Source: Nitrospirillum amazonense (GTDB lineage Bacteria; Pseudomonadota; Alphaproteobacteria; Azospirillales; Azospirillaceae). From it: 64,000 bases of DNA. The DNA is taken from assembly GCF_007828045.1 (NCBI RefSeq), contig NZ_VITN01000011.1:1-64000 (forward strand). The letters are read 5' to 3'. The notes beneath the pieces were generated by a model that had not been told where the DNA came from, ran no database searches, and saw only the letters and a list, made by a program, of their open reading frames with translations. Below, piece after piece: positions 26,193-36,036 of the stretch. The translations under genes and the position numbers were made by a program. Position 1 is the first letter of the stretch, and each line of letters begins with the position of its first letter.

Positions 26193-27626
26193 ATGTCCGT
26201 GAACCCCCGACCCGACCCCGCCGAGACGCCCCAGCCCCCGGCCATCTCGGTCTTCCAGCTGTTCTCCCCCAGGCTGTTGCCCGGCACCCTCATGCTGGGC
26301 GGCGGCGTCACCCTGTTCGCGGTGGAGACCTATGTCACCGCCACGGTGGCGCCCTCCGTCGTGCGCGACATCGGCGGGCTGGAGCTGTTCGCCTGGGTCA
26401 CCACGCTGTATGTCGCGGCGGCGGTGCTGGGGTCCTTGTTCGTGGCCTTGCGGCCGCGGGCGCTGGGCCTGCGCGGCGTCTATACCGTGGGCGCCCTGGT
26501 GTTCAGCGCCGGCAGCCTGGTCTGCGGCCTGGCGCCGTCCATGCCCGTGGTGCTGCTGGGGCGCACGGTGCAGGGCCTGGGGGCCGGCATGCTGTCGGGG
26601 CTCGCCTACGCCTTCATCCGGCATGTCTATCCTGAGCCGCTGTGGCGCAAGGCCTCGACCCTCTATGCCGCCATCTGGGGGGTGGCTACCTTCCTCGGCC
26701 CCACCGCCGGCGGCCTGTTCGCCGATGGATCCGCCTGGCGCTGGGGCTTTTTCATCCTGCTGCCGCCGGCCTTGATCATGGCGCTCTCCGCCCCGCGCCT
26801 GCTGCCCCGGGTGGCGGATGAGCGTGCCGACGCCCGCGCGCCCCTGATGCAGATCGGCCTGCTGCTGGCGGCGGTGCTGCTGGTCAGCACGGCGGGAACG
26901 GAGGAGCGCGGGGATCTGAAGGCCGGGCTGCTGGCAGGGTCGCTGGCGCTGTTCGCCGCCATGCTGGTGGTGGAACGCCGCGCCCCCCTCCGCCTGCTGC
27001 CCCAGGGCGCGGCGCTGCTGGGCCAGCCCATCGCCCGGCTGTACTTCGTCATGTTCAGCCTGATCGTCACCGTCTCCAGCGATGTCTACATCCCCTATTT
27101 CCTGCAGACCCTGCACGGTGTGGCGCCGCTGGCCTCAGGGTATCTGGTGGCGCTGGTGGCGCTGGGCTGGACGCTGACCGCCTTTTTCACCGGCACGCTC
27201 AGCGGCGGCCGGGCTGTGCTGGCCATCAGCGCCGGCTGCGCGCTGGAAGCGGGCGCGACGCTGGCCCTGGCCCCCGTGCTGGGTGGTTCCGAGGCCTGGG
27301 ACGGCCCGATGACCCTGCTGCCCGCGATCCTGGCCATGCTGGCCATGGGCGGCGGCGTGGGCCTGTGCTGGGCCCACCTGGTGGCGGGCGTCCTGAAGCG
27401 GGCGGGGGAGGCGGAGCAGGACAAGGCATCGGCCGCCATCGCCACCATGCAGTCGCTGGGCGGGGCTCTCGGCGCCGCCTTGTCCGGCGTCATCGCCAAC
27501 AGCGCCGGCCTGGTCGACCCCGGCGGCATCGCCGGCAGCCAGTCGGCCGCCCACTGGCTGTTCCTGTTGATGGCGGTGCCCGGCGCCATCGCCTGCCTGG
27601 TGTCGCTGGTGCCCAACCGCGCCTAG
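26193..27626 (+). CDS. MFS transporter, DHA2-like exporter
   Basis: The 477-residue protein has about 14 hydrophobic helices. It carries the MFS motif region after helix 2 in degenerate form (LFVALRPRALGLRGVYTVG) and motif C-like GRTVQGLGAGMLSGLAYAFI in the antiporter-type helix. It begins with the helix YVTATVAPSVVRDIGGLELFAWVTTLYV typical of EmrB/QacA drug exporters. It probably expels toxic small molecules with proton uptake. It is divergent from the SufR-like regulator with palindromic sites between them. Confidence 0.88.
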   Translation: MSVNPRPDPAETPQPPAISVFQLFSPRLLPGTLMLGGGVTLFAVETYVTATVAPSVVRDIGGLELFAWVTTLYVAAAVLGSLFVALRPRALGLRGVYTVGALVFSAGSLVCGLAPSMPVVLLGRTVQGLGAGMLSGLAYAFIRHVYPEPLWRKASTLYAAIWGVATFLGPTAGGLFADGSAWRWGFFILLPPALIMALSAPRLLPRVADERADARAPLMQIGLLLAAVLLVSTAGTEERGDLKAGLLAGSLALFAAMLVVERRAPLRLLPQGAALLGQPIARLYFVMFSLIVTVSSDVYIPYFLQTLHGVAPLASGYLVALVALGWTLTAFFTGTLSGGRAVLAISAGCALEAGATLALAPVLGGSEAWDGPMTLLPAILAMLAMGGGVGLCWAHLVAGVLKRAGEAEQDKASAAIATMQSLGGALGAALSGVIANSAGLVDPGGIAGSQSAAHWLFLLMAVPGAIACLVSLVPNRA

Positions 27627-27640
27627 GTGATCCGCACACA

Positions 27641-27678
27641 AATAAAAGCGGCGGCTGATCCCAACGATCCGCCGCCGC
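27641..27678 (-). terminator. Terminator of the Spy-like gene (minus strand)
   Basis: A 13-bp stem with one mismatch (27648-27660 with 27666-27678, loop CCAAC) is followed on the minus strand by TTTTATT. It also lies just downstream of the convergent MFS gene. Confidence 0.7.
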
Positions 27679-27712
27679 CTTCATTCACAGTGTCCCAACC
27701 ATCCGGTCAGGA

Positions 27713-28414
27713 TCAGTCGGCATCGTCCGGCAGGTTCGGCGGGGGCGGCATGTCGCCGTCGTCATCGCCGTCCGGGCCCGGACGGCCGGGGCCGCCGTGC
27801 ATGCCCTGGTCACCGGGACCGGGGCCACCGAAGCGACCGCCGCCGAAGCCGTGATGGCCGCCGAAGCCGTGCGGACCATGATGCGGGCCGATGGCCCGCG
27901 CCAGCATGGTGTCGGCCTTTTCCTTCTGCTCCGGGGTGAAGCTGGCGTACAACGGCGCCAGCACGGCCTTCATCTCGCTGATGTGCTTGGCGTGTTCGGC
28001 CGCCATCTTCTCGGCGCGGTCCAGGCGTTCGGTCAGCGAGGGCGGGGCGGGGCGCTCGACCGGCTGGCCGGCCTTGCGGGCGGCCTCGATCTGCTCCCAG
28101 CGCGCCTTGTGCTCGGCCTCGAACTTCTCGGCCTTCTGCTTCATTTCCTCGGCATTGGCGCGAACGACGGCCTCGAACTTCTTCCACTGCCCTTCCTGGG
28201 CGGCAGTGATTTTCAGTTCGGCCTTCAAGAAGGCCAGTCGGCCATCCACATGTTCCCACGGGCCGCCGCGATGGTGCTCATGCATCATCGCCATCGGTGC
28301 CGGATGGGGCGGGGCCGGATGGGACGTGTCCTGGGCGAAAGCGCCTGCCGCCACACCGACGGCAAAGACACCGACCGCCAAGGTCGAAAGGAGTTGGGTA
28401 CGGAAGCGGGACAT
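27713..28414 (-). CDS. Periplasmic Spy/CpxP-like (LTXXQ-type) protein
   Basis: The 233-residue protein has a signal peptide ending AFAQ and a His-rich segment (MMHEHHRGG). It then has a long charged helical hairpin with two LTxxQ-like motifs (ITAAQEGQWKKFEAVV and FTPEQKEKADTML). These features mark the Spy/CpxP group of periplasmic chaperones and metal-responsive proteins. The tail is Gly/His/Pro-rich (GPHHGPHGFGGHHGFGGG) and ends acidic, which could bind metals such as Cu, Zn or Ni. The gene is monocistronic. Confidence 0.82.
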   Translation of the reverse strand: MSRFRTQLLSTLAVGVFAVGVAAGAFAQDTSHPAPPHPAPMAMMHEHHRGGPWEHVDGRLAFLKAELKITAAQEGQWKKFEAVVRANAEEMKQKAEKFEAEHKARWEQIEAARKAGQPVERPAPPSLTERLDRAEKMAAEHAKHISEMKAVLAPLYASFTPEQKEKADTMLARAIGPHHGPHGFGGHHGFGGGRFGGPGPGDQGMHGGPGRPGPDGDDDGDMPPPPNLPDDAD

Positions 28415-28642
28415 GGATCTACAAGCCTCGTCAGGTTCGTCTTCGCCGTTCTAGAACCGGCTAAGCGGATATACGGGCCAACGTGGAAAAACTGTCGCCG
28501 AACGCTGATGAAACCTTAAGAGGAATGTCCCGATTGGGGTATCTGCGTTAGTCTGATGTGACAAGCCGCTTCGCGATACAGAGGTGGCGCATAGGGGGGA
28601 CCGCCGGCAGAAAGGCGTGTTTCCCCAAGGGGAAGAGGGCCG

Positions 28643-31360
28643 ATGCAGGGTATGGACGAGGAGCCCATGTGGCGGGACGAGGATGACGGCGGAGCCAACC
28701 CACGGCGGCCGGACGTCTTGCCCCCCTGGAAGATCCTTGTCATCGATGATGATGACGAAGTCCACGCCCTGACCCGCATGGTCCTGAACCGCCTGCGCTT
28801 CCGCGACCGCAAGGTGGAGATCCTGTCCGCCCATTCCGGGGCAGAGGGGTTCCGGATACTGGCGGAGGTGCCGGACATCGCCGTCGTGCTGCTGGACGTG
28901 GTGATGGAAACCGACGACGCCGGCCTGGTGCTGGCCCGCCGCATCCGCCGCGACCTGGGCAATGAGGCGACGCGCATCATCCTGCGCACCGGGCAGCCGG
29001 GCATGGCGCCGGAGGAGCAGGTCATCGTCGACTACGACATCGACGATTACCGCCCCAAGGCGGATCTCAGCGCCGCGCGCCTCACCACCACCATCATCAC
29101 CGCCCTGCGGTCCTATGGCCACATCATGGCGCTGGAGGAGAACAAGCGCGGGCTGGAACGCATCATCGACAGCGCCGCCACCCTGTTCCAAATCCGGTCC
29201 ATGCGCGACTTCGCCACCGGCGTCCTGACCCAGGTGGGCAGCTTTCTCAGTTGCGGTCCCGTGGGGGTGGTCTGCGTGCACGCGCTGGAGGGGCAGCCGC
29301 TGGGCGTGCTGGCCGCCAGCGGCGTCTACGCCTACCTGAACGACCAGGTGAACGCGCCGATACCCGGCGCCGACCTGATCGAGCAGGCGCTCGGCACCAA
29401 ACGGTCCCTGTTCGTGAACGACCTCAGCGTGCTGCACATCTCCAGCCGCGAGGTGGGGCGCACGGTGGTACTGATCAAGGCGCAGGACCCGCCCTCCAAC
29501 ATGGACCAGCGGCTGCTGGAGCTGTTCGCCACCAAGATTCCGGCCGGCTTCGACAATGTCAGCCTGCTGGAAGGGCTGGAGGGCGACGTGGCCCGCCGCA
29601 CGCGGGACCTGAAGGCCACCAACGCCATGCTGACGGAGAAGCAGGAGCGGCTGGAGCGTCAGGCCCATGATCTGGCGGTGCTGGCCCGCGACCTGGACCG
29701 CGCGCGCGTCCAGGCCCAAGCGGCCAGCCAGAGCAAATCGGAATTCCTGGCCAATATGAGCCATGAGATCCGGACGCCCATGAACGGTGTCATGGGCATG
29801 GTGCAACTGCTGCTGGATACGCCGCTGAGCGAAGAGCAGCGGGGATTCACCCAGGCCATCCGCGAAAGCGCCGAGGCCCTGCTGGGGGTCATCGACGACA
29901 TCCTGGACATCTCGAAGCTGGAGGCGGGCAAGGTCGACCTGGACATCGTCGACTTCTCCCTGGGCGGCCTGCTGGACGGTGTCGCCACCATCCTGGCGCC
30001 CCGGGCGCGGGAAAAGGGCCTGGCCTTCCGCACGGAACTGCTGGGGGGCGATGACCAGGGTGGCGATCTGGACACCGGCGGCCGGCTGGTGCTGGTGCGG
30101 GGGGATCCCACCCGCCTGCGCCAGGTCCTGGTCAACCTGGTGGGCAACGCCATCAAGTTCACCCTGCGCGGCGAGGTCAACGTCAGCCTTGCGCTGACGC
30201 CGCAGACGCGCACCAACGGCCGCGCCGGCCTCAGCCTGCGGGGGGAGGTGAGGGACACCGGCATCGGCATCAATGCCGAACAGGCGGCCCGCCTGTTCGA
30301 AAGCTTCAGCCAGGCCGACACCTCCATCACCCGGCGCTTCGGCGGCACGGGCCTGGGGCTGGCCATTTGCCGCCAACTGGTGGAACTGATGGGCGGCACC
30401 ATCGGCGTGTCCAGCCAGCCCGGCACCGGCAGCACCTTCTGGTTCACGGTACCGCTGGAACCGGCGGAACAGCCCTTCCAGGAGGGGTTCACGGCACCCT
30501 TGCCCGCCAGCCGCCCGTCCCCCGCGGTCTGGGGCGGTAGCGGCGCCCCGCCCACGCCGACGGAAGGCCGCGGCGTAGGGCGTTGTGTCCTGCTGGTGGA
30601 GGACAATCCCGTGAACCAGGAGGTCGCCAGCCTGATGCTGGCCAAGGAGGGGTTCGAGGCGGTGCTGGTGCAGGACGGGGTCGATGCGCTGGAGGCGGTG
30701 CGCTGCCGCCGCTTCGACTTGGTGCTGATGGACATCCAGATGCCGCGCATGGACGGCATCGAGGCCACCCGGCGCATGCGCGCCATGGGTGCCCGCATGC
30801 CTATCATCGCCATCACCGCCAACGCCATGGCGGGCATGCGCGAGGAATACCTGGCCGCCGGCATGGACGACTATGTCGCCAAGCCCTTCGACCGGGGCCA
30901 TTTCATCGGTAAGGTGGTGCACTGGGCCTGTGGCCAGGCCGCCGAACCGGAGACTCCGCCGGAACCCGTGGCCTCCGTGCCGCCCTTGTTCGGCATCTTG
31001 GCAGAGGACAGGCTGGGTGAGTTGGCCGCCATGGCGGCACGCCCGGACTTCATCCGCATCGTCAGCGGCTTCCTCACCTTGGGCAAACAGCGGGTGGAAA
31101 CGCTGGCGGAGGCGGCGCGCAACCGCGACCTGAAGGCCCTGCGCGCGGAGTCGCACGACCTGATGGCCACCGCCGGCACCTGCGGCCTGATCCGCCTGCA
31201 GGATCTGGCCATGGCCCTGCATGAGGCCTGCGTGGCGGCGGACCTGGACCGTGCGGTGGCCGTCGCCCAGTCGGCGGTGGAGTTCGGGCGGCAGGATTGG
31301 GAGTTGCTGCGCGAACGCTTCCTCTCCGATGTCGATGAACCGCCCCCGCCGCCGACGTGA
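28643..31360 (+). CDS. Hybrid histidine kinase REC-DUF3369-HisKA-HATPase-REC-Hpt
   Basis: The 905-residue soluble protein begins with a receiver ([11 protein letters not shown], phospho-acceptor Asp85 in VLLDVVM). A DUF3369 sensor region follows at about 170-320. HisKA has [15 protein letters not shown] with His374, and HATPase has NAIKFT, DTGIGI and [12 protein letters not shown]. The second receiver has Asp697 in LVLMDIQMP. The C-terminal Hpt-like domain carries His838 in [10 protein letters not shown], where the usual H-x-L-K-G is altered to H-D-L-M-A. It lacks membrane segments, so it senses an internal signal or a phosphate input through the first receiver. GGGGAAGAGGG precedes ATG 28643. 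Confidence 0.93.
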   Translation: MQGMDEEPMWRDEDDGGANPRRPDVLPPWKILVIDDDDEVHALTRMVLNRLRFRDRKVEILSAHSGAEGFRILAEVPDIAVVLLDVVMETDDAGLVLARRIRRDLGNEATRIILRTGQPGMAPEEQVIVDYDIDDYRPKADLSAARLTTTIITALRSYGHIMALEENKRGLERIIDSAATLFQIRSMRDFATGVLTQVGSFLSCGPVGVVCVHALEGQPLGVLAASGVYAYLNDQVNAPIPGADLIEQALGTKRSLFVNDLSVLHISSREVGRTVVLIKAQDPPSNMDQRLLELFATKIPAGFDNVSLLEGLEGDVARRTRDLKATNAMLTEKQERLERQAHDLAVLARDLDRARVQAQAASQSKSEFLANMSHEIRTPMNGVMGMVQLLLDTPLSEEQRGFTQAIRESAEALLGVIDDILDISKLEAGKVDLDIVDFSLGGLLDGVATILAPRAREKGLAFRTELLGGDDQGGDLDTGGRLVLVRGDPTRLRQVLVNLVGNAIKFTLRGEVNVSLALTPQTRTNGRAGLSLRGEVRDTGIGINAEQAARLFESFSQADTSITRRFGGTGLGLAICRQLVELMGGTIGVSSQPGTGSTFWFTVPLEPAEQPFQEGFTAPLPASRPSPAVWGGSGAPPTPTEGRGVGRCVLLVEDNPVNQEVASLMLAKEGFEAVLVQDGVDALEAVRCRRFDLVLMDIQMPRMDGIEATRRMRAMGARMPIIAITANAMAGMREEYLAAGMDDYVAKPFDRGHFIGKVVHWACGQAAEPETPPEPVASVPPLFGILAEDRLGELAAMAARPDFIRIVSGFLTLGKQRVETLAEAARNRDLKALRAESHDLMATAGTCGLIRLQDLAMALHEACVAADLDRAVAVAQSAVEFGRQDWELLRERFLSDVDEPPPPPT

Positions 31361-31404
31361 GCTGACGGCGCGGGTTGACGACGCCGGGGCAACAAAACGG
31401 GGGC

Positions 31405-31443
31405 AACAAACAAGAACGGCCTCCCCGGTGGTTGGGGAGGCCG
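31405..31443 (-). terminator. Terminator of the ProQ-domain gene (minus strand)
   Basis: CGGCCTCCCC and GGGGAGGCCG form a 10-bp perfect stem with a GGTGGTT loop. On the minus strand it is followed by TTCTTGTTTGTT. The hybrid kinase gene converges from the other side. Confidence 0.75.
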
Positions 31444-31477
31444 GTTCATGAGGCCGGGATGCCTTGAAGGACGATGC

Positions 31478-32323
31478 TTACTGGAACGTGGTGTCCAGGG
31501 CGCGCAGGGTCCACAGGGCCTGCTCACGCTCCTCGGGCTCGATGCGTTCCGCCCGGCCGCCATCCAGGGTGACGCGTCGGGTGTTGCGCACCACGGCGGC
31601 CAGATAGGCCGGGTGGGCGCGGTAGACGAACAGGAAGGACTCGGCGGTGGCGATCAGCTCGGCGTCGCCTAGGGCGCGGGCCAATTCCTTTTCCACCGTC
31701 AGGCTCAGCGGCACCGGATCCTGGGGAAAGGCCTCGGGGAAGCGGCGGCTCAGCTGGGCATGGACCTTGGCCAGCTCTTCCGGCAGTTCCAGCGCCGTGC
31801 CCGCGACGCGGGGCAGGGAGATGGTGGCGCCGTCGAAATCGTTCACCACCACGCGCGGCGGCCACAGGACGTGCGGCGGCCACAGGACGTGCGGCCGGTC
31901 GCTGGCGTCATCCTCACGGCCACGGCCACCATGGGCGGGGCGTCCACCGGGACGGCCCCGCTGCTCGCCGCCGTGGGGGCGGCCATCGCGGTTGTCCTGG
32001 AAACGGTTTTCCAGGGCCCGGTAGTTGGGGCGGAAATCGCTGTCCGGACGCTCATAATCGTGATGCGCCGGGCGATAGGGCGCGTCACCGCGAGACTGGC
32101 GGCGCTCCCCGAACTCCTGGTCCGGCTGGCGGTCGCCCCGGTCGAAGCGACCGGTGTCACGATCGGCGTGGCCGCCGCTGCGGCTGCGTACCGGCGCAGG
32201 GGCCCGCTCCAGGACGACGACGCGTTTTGTTGCGCCGCGGTCACCGACGGTGCCGCGCTGCGCGGCGTCGAGAGTTAGTTTAGTTTCAAAGCCCAGCGGC
32301 TTCTTGAGAGATAAAGTTGTCAT
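31478..32323 (-). CDS. ProQ/FinO-domain RNA-binding protein with IF-2-like N-terminus
   Basis: The 281-residue protein has three parts. Residues 1-40 (LSLKKPLGFETKLTLDA, then GATKRVVVLER) resemble the short IF-2-associated segment at the N-terminus of alphaproteobacterial IF-2. Residues of about 45-150 are a disordered Arg/Asp/Gly/His-rich linker. Residues of about 165-281 fit a ProQ/FinO fold: LSRRFPEAFPQDPVPLSLTVEKEL, then AYLAAVVRNTRRVTLDGG. ProQ proteins bind small RNAs and mRNA ends. An exact 18-bp tandem duplication at 31860-31895 yields HVLWPP twice. ATG 32332 is an alternative start. Confidence 0.7.
   Translation of the reverse strand: MTTLSLKKPLGFETKLTLDAAQRGTVGDRGATKRVVVLERAPAPVRSRSGGHADRDTGRFDRGDRQPDQEFGERRQSRGDAPYRPAHHDYERPDSDFRPNYRALENRFQDNRDGRPHGGEQRGRPGGRPAHGGRGREDDASDRPHVLWPPHVLWPPRVVVNDFDGATISLPRVAGTALELPEELAKVHAQLSRRFPEAFPQDPVPLSLTVEKELARALGDAELIATAESFLFVYRAHPAYLAAVVRNTRRVTLDGGRAERIEPEEREQALWTLRALDTTFQ
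31860..31895 (-). repeat. Perfect 18-bp tandem duplication inside the ProQ-domain gene
   Basis: GGCCACAGGACGTGCGGC occurs twice in direct succession, in frame, duplicating six residues. Confidence 0.9.
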
Positions 32324-32332
32324 GGCATCCAT

Positions 32333-32916
32333 CCCGGCTCAAGGCAACGATACCAGCTTTTTGCTGCGGTGCCGCAACCAGAAAGTCAGTTCCAAGCCCT
32401 CGTTTGATGCAGCCTTGATTTAACCAGCGTGCATGACCCGAGCCTTCGCACGCCAAGGCCGTGCCAACCGGTCAAATTCCGCCCCCACCGCAAGGGCGGT
32501 GACGAACGAAAAACGTTAAGAAACCGGAAGCGAAACGAGTAATGGCATGGAAGTGGCTGGTAGCGACCCCTGTTCGGTATCGTCGTGCCCCATGAGCATC
32601 ACTATCTGCCCCAGCGGTTAAGGAAAGTTTTACAAGGCTCACGTGTAACGGCAGGCCCCCGCAGTCTTCCCGCTTTCTGCCTGCATGTCCGCTGCGCGCG
32701 CGTTGCAGAGCGGACAATGATCGCTGGCCTTGGTCAACCTTTTGCACCAAGAGCGTAAAGACATGCGGCCAACACGGCGACCCCAAACAAAAAGCCGGAC
32801 GATGACAGTCCTGTCATCGTCCGGCTTTTTCAATCGATCCGCGCCGTGGATGGTTCCGAACCATGCCGCAACGCAAAACGGATAGGCTTAACGGCCTCTG
32901 AAGGCCGCCTTTGGCA
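32333..32916. other. 584-bp region without a supported gene
   Basis: The stretch holds the leader of the ProQ-domain gene and the terminator of the XRE gene at 32789-32830. A minus-strand frame at 32639-32833 starts inside the terminator stem and is not accepted. No tRNA-like fold was seen. Confidence 0.5.
32789..32830. terminator. Strong bidirectional terminator
   Basis: Perfect 20-bp arms (32789-32808 and 32811-32830) give a GC-rich stem flanked by AAAAA and TTTTT, active on either strand. It lies downstream of the XRE regulator gene. Confidence 0.92.
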
Positions 32917-33381
32917 TCAGCCGTTATGGTTGGCCAGCGACTTGGCCAAGGCCATGATGCTGTCGCGCACCGAGCTTTCGGTGATACGGGAATAGGCCCG
33001 TACCAGTTCCAGGGTCTCGCGCCGCTCGCTGGGCGGGCGGCCGCCTTCCACCGCCGCCTCGATGGCCGGCGCCGGGATTTGGCCCTGGGGGCCCAGGCCG
33101 TCGAAGAAGAAGCTGATGGGAACGTCCAGCACCTGGGCGATCTTGTGCAGCATGGAGGCGGAGATGCGGTTGGCGCCACGCTCGTACTTCTGCACCTGTT
33201 GGAAGGTCAGACCGATGGCCTCGCCCAGCTTCTCCTGGCTCATGCCAATGAGGGTACGGCGCAGGCGCACACGCCCGCCGACATAACTATCCACGCTGGT
33301 GCCGCTCTCTTCCTCGGCCGCCAGCATGGTGCGCTTGCGGGTCTTGCCCCGGCCGGTGTTCGGCTTGTCCGTCGTCGTCAT
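32917..33381 (-). CDS. XRE-family helix-turn-helix regulator
   Basis: The 154-residue protein has a Cro/CI-type HTH at about residues 33-90 (RVRLRRTLIGMSQEKLGEAIGLTFQQVQKYERGANRISASMLHKIAQVLDVPISFFFDGL). This is the small alphaproteobacterial XRE type with a C-terminal helix that may mediate dimerisation. Such proteins often control stress or developmental genes. A terminator follows. Palindromes at 33639-33680, about 260 bp upstream of its start, could be its own operators. Confidence 0.9.
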   Translation of the reverse strand: MTTTDKPNTGRGKTRKRTMLAAEEESGTSVDSYVGGRVRLRRTLIGMSQEKLGEAIGLTFQQVQKYERGANRISASMLHKIAQVLDVPISFFFDGLGPQGQIPAPAIEAAVEGGRPPSERRETLELVRAYSRITESSVRDSIMALAKSLANHNG

Positions 33382-33638
33382 TTCCTAAATCCTATCGCTC
33401 GTGAGGGGGCAAGGCAGTCTCCCCAGGATATCCACGCGAATTGTGGCCATCTTAGGGACTTGGCCTCTCTGACCACCGCCATCAAGGGCCGATACACGGC
33501 ACCCCCAGCACGGGATCGTCGCCAATTCCGCCGCCCGGGTCCGCCACCCGACTCTGGTATCCGCGCTCAGCCATCAGGGAAGGCGACGCCGCGAATAAAG
33601 AAAGGAGGGCCGACCGGGGCAGTCCATATAAGGACATC

Positions 33639-33680
33639 GTAAACAAGTTTACATACGGTAAATAAGTGAATTCCCTTATT
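33639..33680. promoter_or_regulatory. Two adjacent AT-rich palindromes (candidate operators)
   Basis: GTAAAC-AA-GTTTAC at 33639-33652 and AATAAG-T-GAATTC-C-CTTATT at 33661-33680 lie 8 bp apart. The nearest start codon that transcription from here could reach is the XRE gene on the minus strand. Confidence 0.5.
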
Positions 33681-33875
33681 CCTGATAGACTACAAAGTAG
33701 GGGATAGGGGCGCTGCCGGCATCCCTGTCCTGCAGAGGTAGTTCTTTCCCCCGCCGGCTGCGGGGTCCCATGGCGCCGCCCCCACCAAAAAGGTGCAGCA
33801 CATCGCCGCGCGTGCGCGGGCAAAGGGTATAGGCCCCGCCGAACGCGCTGGGCGCCGAACGGTCCCAAAACGCCA

Positions 33876-33903
33876 ACGGGGCGCGACCTTCGCCGCGCCC
33901 CGT
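33876..33903 (-). terminator. Hairpin after the chemoreceptor gene
   Basis: ACGGGGCGCG pairs perfectly with CGCGCCCCGT around an 8-base loop. On the minus strand GGCGTTTTGGG follows, a weak T-tract. Confidence 0.5.
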
Positions 33904-33952
33904 CCCGACTCGCAAGATATGAGGTGATGCCGCCCCGGGGGACGGCCGTGGC

Positions 33953-35848
33953 TCAGGCCGCGACGATGGCCGACAGGAAGTCGGATACGGCGCGCTGCAG
34001 TTCCTTGGCCTGCACCGACAGGTCGCTGCTGGCGGTGAACACCTGGTTGGTGGCGAGGCCCGTGTCGTTCGCGGCGCGGGCCACGGTGCCGATGTCGCCG
34101 CCGACCCGGGTGACACCCTGCGCCGCGTCCGTCATGGTGACGGCGATGGCCTGGGTGGCCCGCGCCTGGTCGGTGATGGTGCGGGCGATACCGTCATTCA
34201 CCTGGTCGATGCGCATCACCGCCGCCACGATCTCACGGAAAGCCTGCACCGCCTGGGCGATGGCGGCCTGCATGGCGGCGATCTCCTGCTGGATGTCCTG
34301 TGTGGCCTGGGCCGTCTGGCCGGCCAGGCCCTTGACCTCGCTGGCCACCACGGCGAAGCCGCGGCCGGCCTCGCCGGCACGCGCCGCCTCGATGGTGGCG
34401 TTCAGCGCCAACAGGTTGGTCTGACCAGCGATGGTCTGGATCAGGGCGACCACATCGGTGATGCGGCGCGAGGCAACCGTCAGCCGCTCGATCAACTCGC
34501 TGGTGCCCTTGGTGCTGTCGGCGGTGGTACGGGCCAGCTTGGCGGCCTCGGCCACGCTTTCCAGCACATCGGCCGTGGTTGCGCGCAGCTGCTCCGCCGC
34601 GCTGACGGCCCCCTGGATGGTGCCGTTGGCCGACTGGGCGGCCGTCTCGGCGGCGCTGGCGGCCGTAGAGGCGCCGGCGGCGGTGCGCGACACGGCCCGC
34701 GCCGTCTCCACCAGGCCATGGGCGGCTTCGGTGACCGAGCCCAGGATGCGGCCGGCCTTGGTCTCGAAGCTATGGGCCGTATCCTCCAGGGCGCGACGGC
34801 GCATTTCCTCGGCCCGCGCACGCTCCTGGTCCCGCTCCACGTTCAGGCGCTCCACGGCGCGGGCGTTGTCGCGGAAGACGGACAGGCTGTCCACCATCTC
34901 CCCGATCTCATCCTTGCGGGCGGCGGGCAGGGCCACGTCCAGCCGCCCGCCGGCCAGGTCACGGGTGGCCCCGGCCACGGCCAGCAGGGGCGAGAGCACG
35001 CCGCGCATCAGGAACAGGGCCGCCAGGCCACACAAGATCAAGCCCAGCGCCGTGCTGGCCTGGATGCCATGGTTCAGGTCGTCGATGACGCCCAGGGCCG
35101 TCTGGTTGCCCGCGCGCACCTGGGCCTGGTCGCCCTTGGCCACCAGCTTCATGGCTTCCGCCATGCGGTCCAGATGGTCGTTCAGGCCGTCGACCTGGGC
35201 CGACAGCTTCAGCAGCTGATCCGCCGGAGCGGCGCTTTTGCCCGCCAGCGGCTTAAGCGCCATGGCGGTTTCCTGCAGGGCGTCGAACTGGGTCTTGGCC
35301 ATCTGCACCTTGGTGGCCACGTCTCCCAACGGGCTGTTCTCGGTGCTGCCACCCGCGCGCTCCCGCGCGGCGACGCGGCGCACCTCCTCCATACCGGCGG
35401 CATAGGTGGTGGCGATGGCCCGCAGGGAGTTGTTCAGCTCCGCCGGTTCCGCCACGGACAGGGTACCCATCAGCGTCTGGGTCAGCAGCACCTGCACCTG
35501 CATGTTCTTCAAGGTGGCCGCCAGCCCTAGGTCGGCCATGGCGCCGTCGGTCTGGGCGGTGGTGCCTTCCAGGATGGCGCGGGACTGACGGGCGATGCCG
35601 ATGCCGATGGCGCTTTGCAGCAGGACCAGGAACAGCAGCGTGCCGCCCACGGCCATGAACTTGGACCGCAGCCGCGTGGGATGCGGCACCAAGCGGCCCA
35701 GCACGCGCCCAAGGCGCGCCAGGAACCGCCCAACGGCGGCACCGGCGCGGCTGTTCAGCGCGGGGGACAGGCGGGTGCGCAGGGCGGTCCGGAGGGCCGA
35801 GAAGCGGGCGGCGGGAAAGGCAAGGCGGGCGGGGGGCGTCTGGCGCAT
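33953..35848 (-). CDS. Methyl-accepting chemotaxis protein
   Basis: The 631-residue transducer has a basic N-terminal segment and a first membrane helix near residues 65-85 ([19 protein letters not shown]). A helical periplasmic sensor of about 190 residues is followed by a second helix ([16 protein letters not shown]), a HAMP domain ([20 protein letters not shown]) and a long coiled coil. The highly conserved tip reads [29 protein letters not shown]. It signals to CheA/CheW. No pentapeptide CheR tether is visible. ATG 35848 is chosen; the frame is open upstream but Pro-rich and unlikely to be coding. Confidence 0.93.
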   Translation of the reverse strand: MRQTPPARLAFPAARFSALRTALRTRLSPALNSRAGAAVGRFLARLGRVLGRLVPHPTRLRSKFMAVGGTLLFLVLLQSAIGIGIARQSRAILEGTTAQTDGAMADLGLAATLKNMQVQVLLTQTLMGTLSVAEPAELNNSLRAIATTYAAGMEEVRRVAARERAGGSTENSPLGDVATKVQMAKTQFDALQETAMALKPLAGKSAAPADQLLKLSAQVDGLNDHLDRMAEAMKLVAKGDQAQVRAGNQTALGVIDDLNHGIQASTALGLILCGLAALFLMRGVLSPLLAVAGATRDLAGGRLDVALPAARKDEIGEMVDSLSVFRDNARAVERLNVERDQERARAEEMRRRALEDTAHSFETKAGRILGSVTEAAHGLVETARAVSRTAAGASTAASAAETAAQSANGTIQGAVSAAEQLRATTADVLESVAEAAKLARTTADSTKGTSELIERLTVASRRITDVVALIQTIAGQTNLLALNATIEAARAGEAGRGFAVVASEVKGLAGQTAQATQDIQQEIAAMQAAIAQAVQAFREIVAAVMRIDQVNDGIARTITDQARATQAIAVTMTDAAQGVTRVGGDIGTVARAANDTGLATNQVFTASSDLSVQAKELQRAVSDFLSAIVAA

Positions 35849-36008
35849 GGGGGGCGGCCATCCTGGCAGGGGCGGAGGGCCCCTAAGGCCGGCGGGCGGC
35901 CGGGGCGGACCCACCTTACAAACCGGCCCGGCCACCGAATAATCACAGCCGTGTTAAATTTGGGTTTAAACTTTGCGACAACACCCAACAGTTTCCATAA
36001 AATGCAAT

Positions 36009-36025
36009 CCTATCTTCAGGATAGG
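36009..36025 (-). terminator. Possible terminator of acyltransferase copy 1
   Basis: CCTATC and GATAGG flank a five-base loop. On the minus strand ATTGCATTTTATGG follows. The stem is short. Confidence 0.45.
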
Positions 36026-36036
36026 GTATCCAATGC

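Larger units (their letters stand above)
33382..33952. other. 571-bp intergenic region with AT-rich palindromes
   Basis: No gene is supported. The island 33630-33710 is strikingly AT-rich compared with its surroundings and contains two adjacent palindromes. A GC-rich hairpin after the chemoreceptor gene occupies 33876-33903. Confidence 0.5.

Noticed and set aside
28451-31222. Long minus-strand frame of about 920 codons
   Set aside because: It is the antisense shadow of the hybrid kinase gene; high GC makes such frames common, and it shows no family motifs.
32472-32786. 104-codon minus-strand frame
   Set aside because: It has no start signal and no recognisable motif, and overlaps the leader and terminator region.
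32639-32833. 64-codon minus-strand frame with a CxxC-like pattern
   Set aside because: Its start codon lies in the perfect terminator stem at 32789-32830, and it has no ribosome binding site.
33876-33903. Hairpin considered as an operator
   Set aside because: Its position right after the chemoreceptor stop and its GC-rich stem fit a terminator better.
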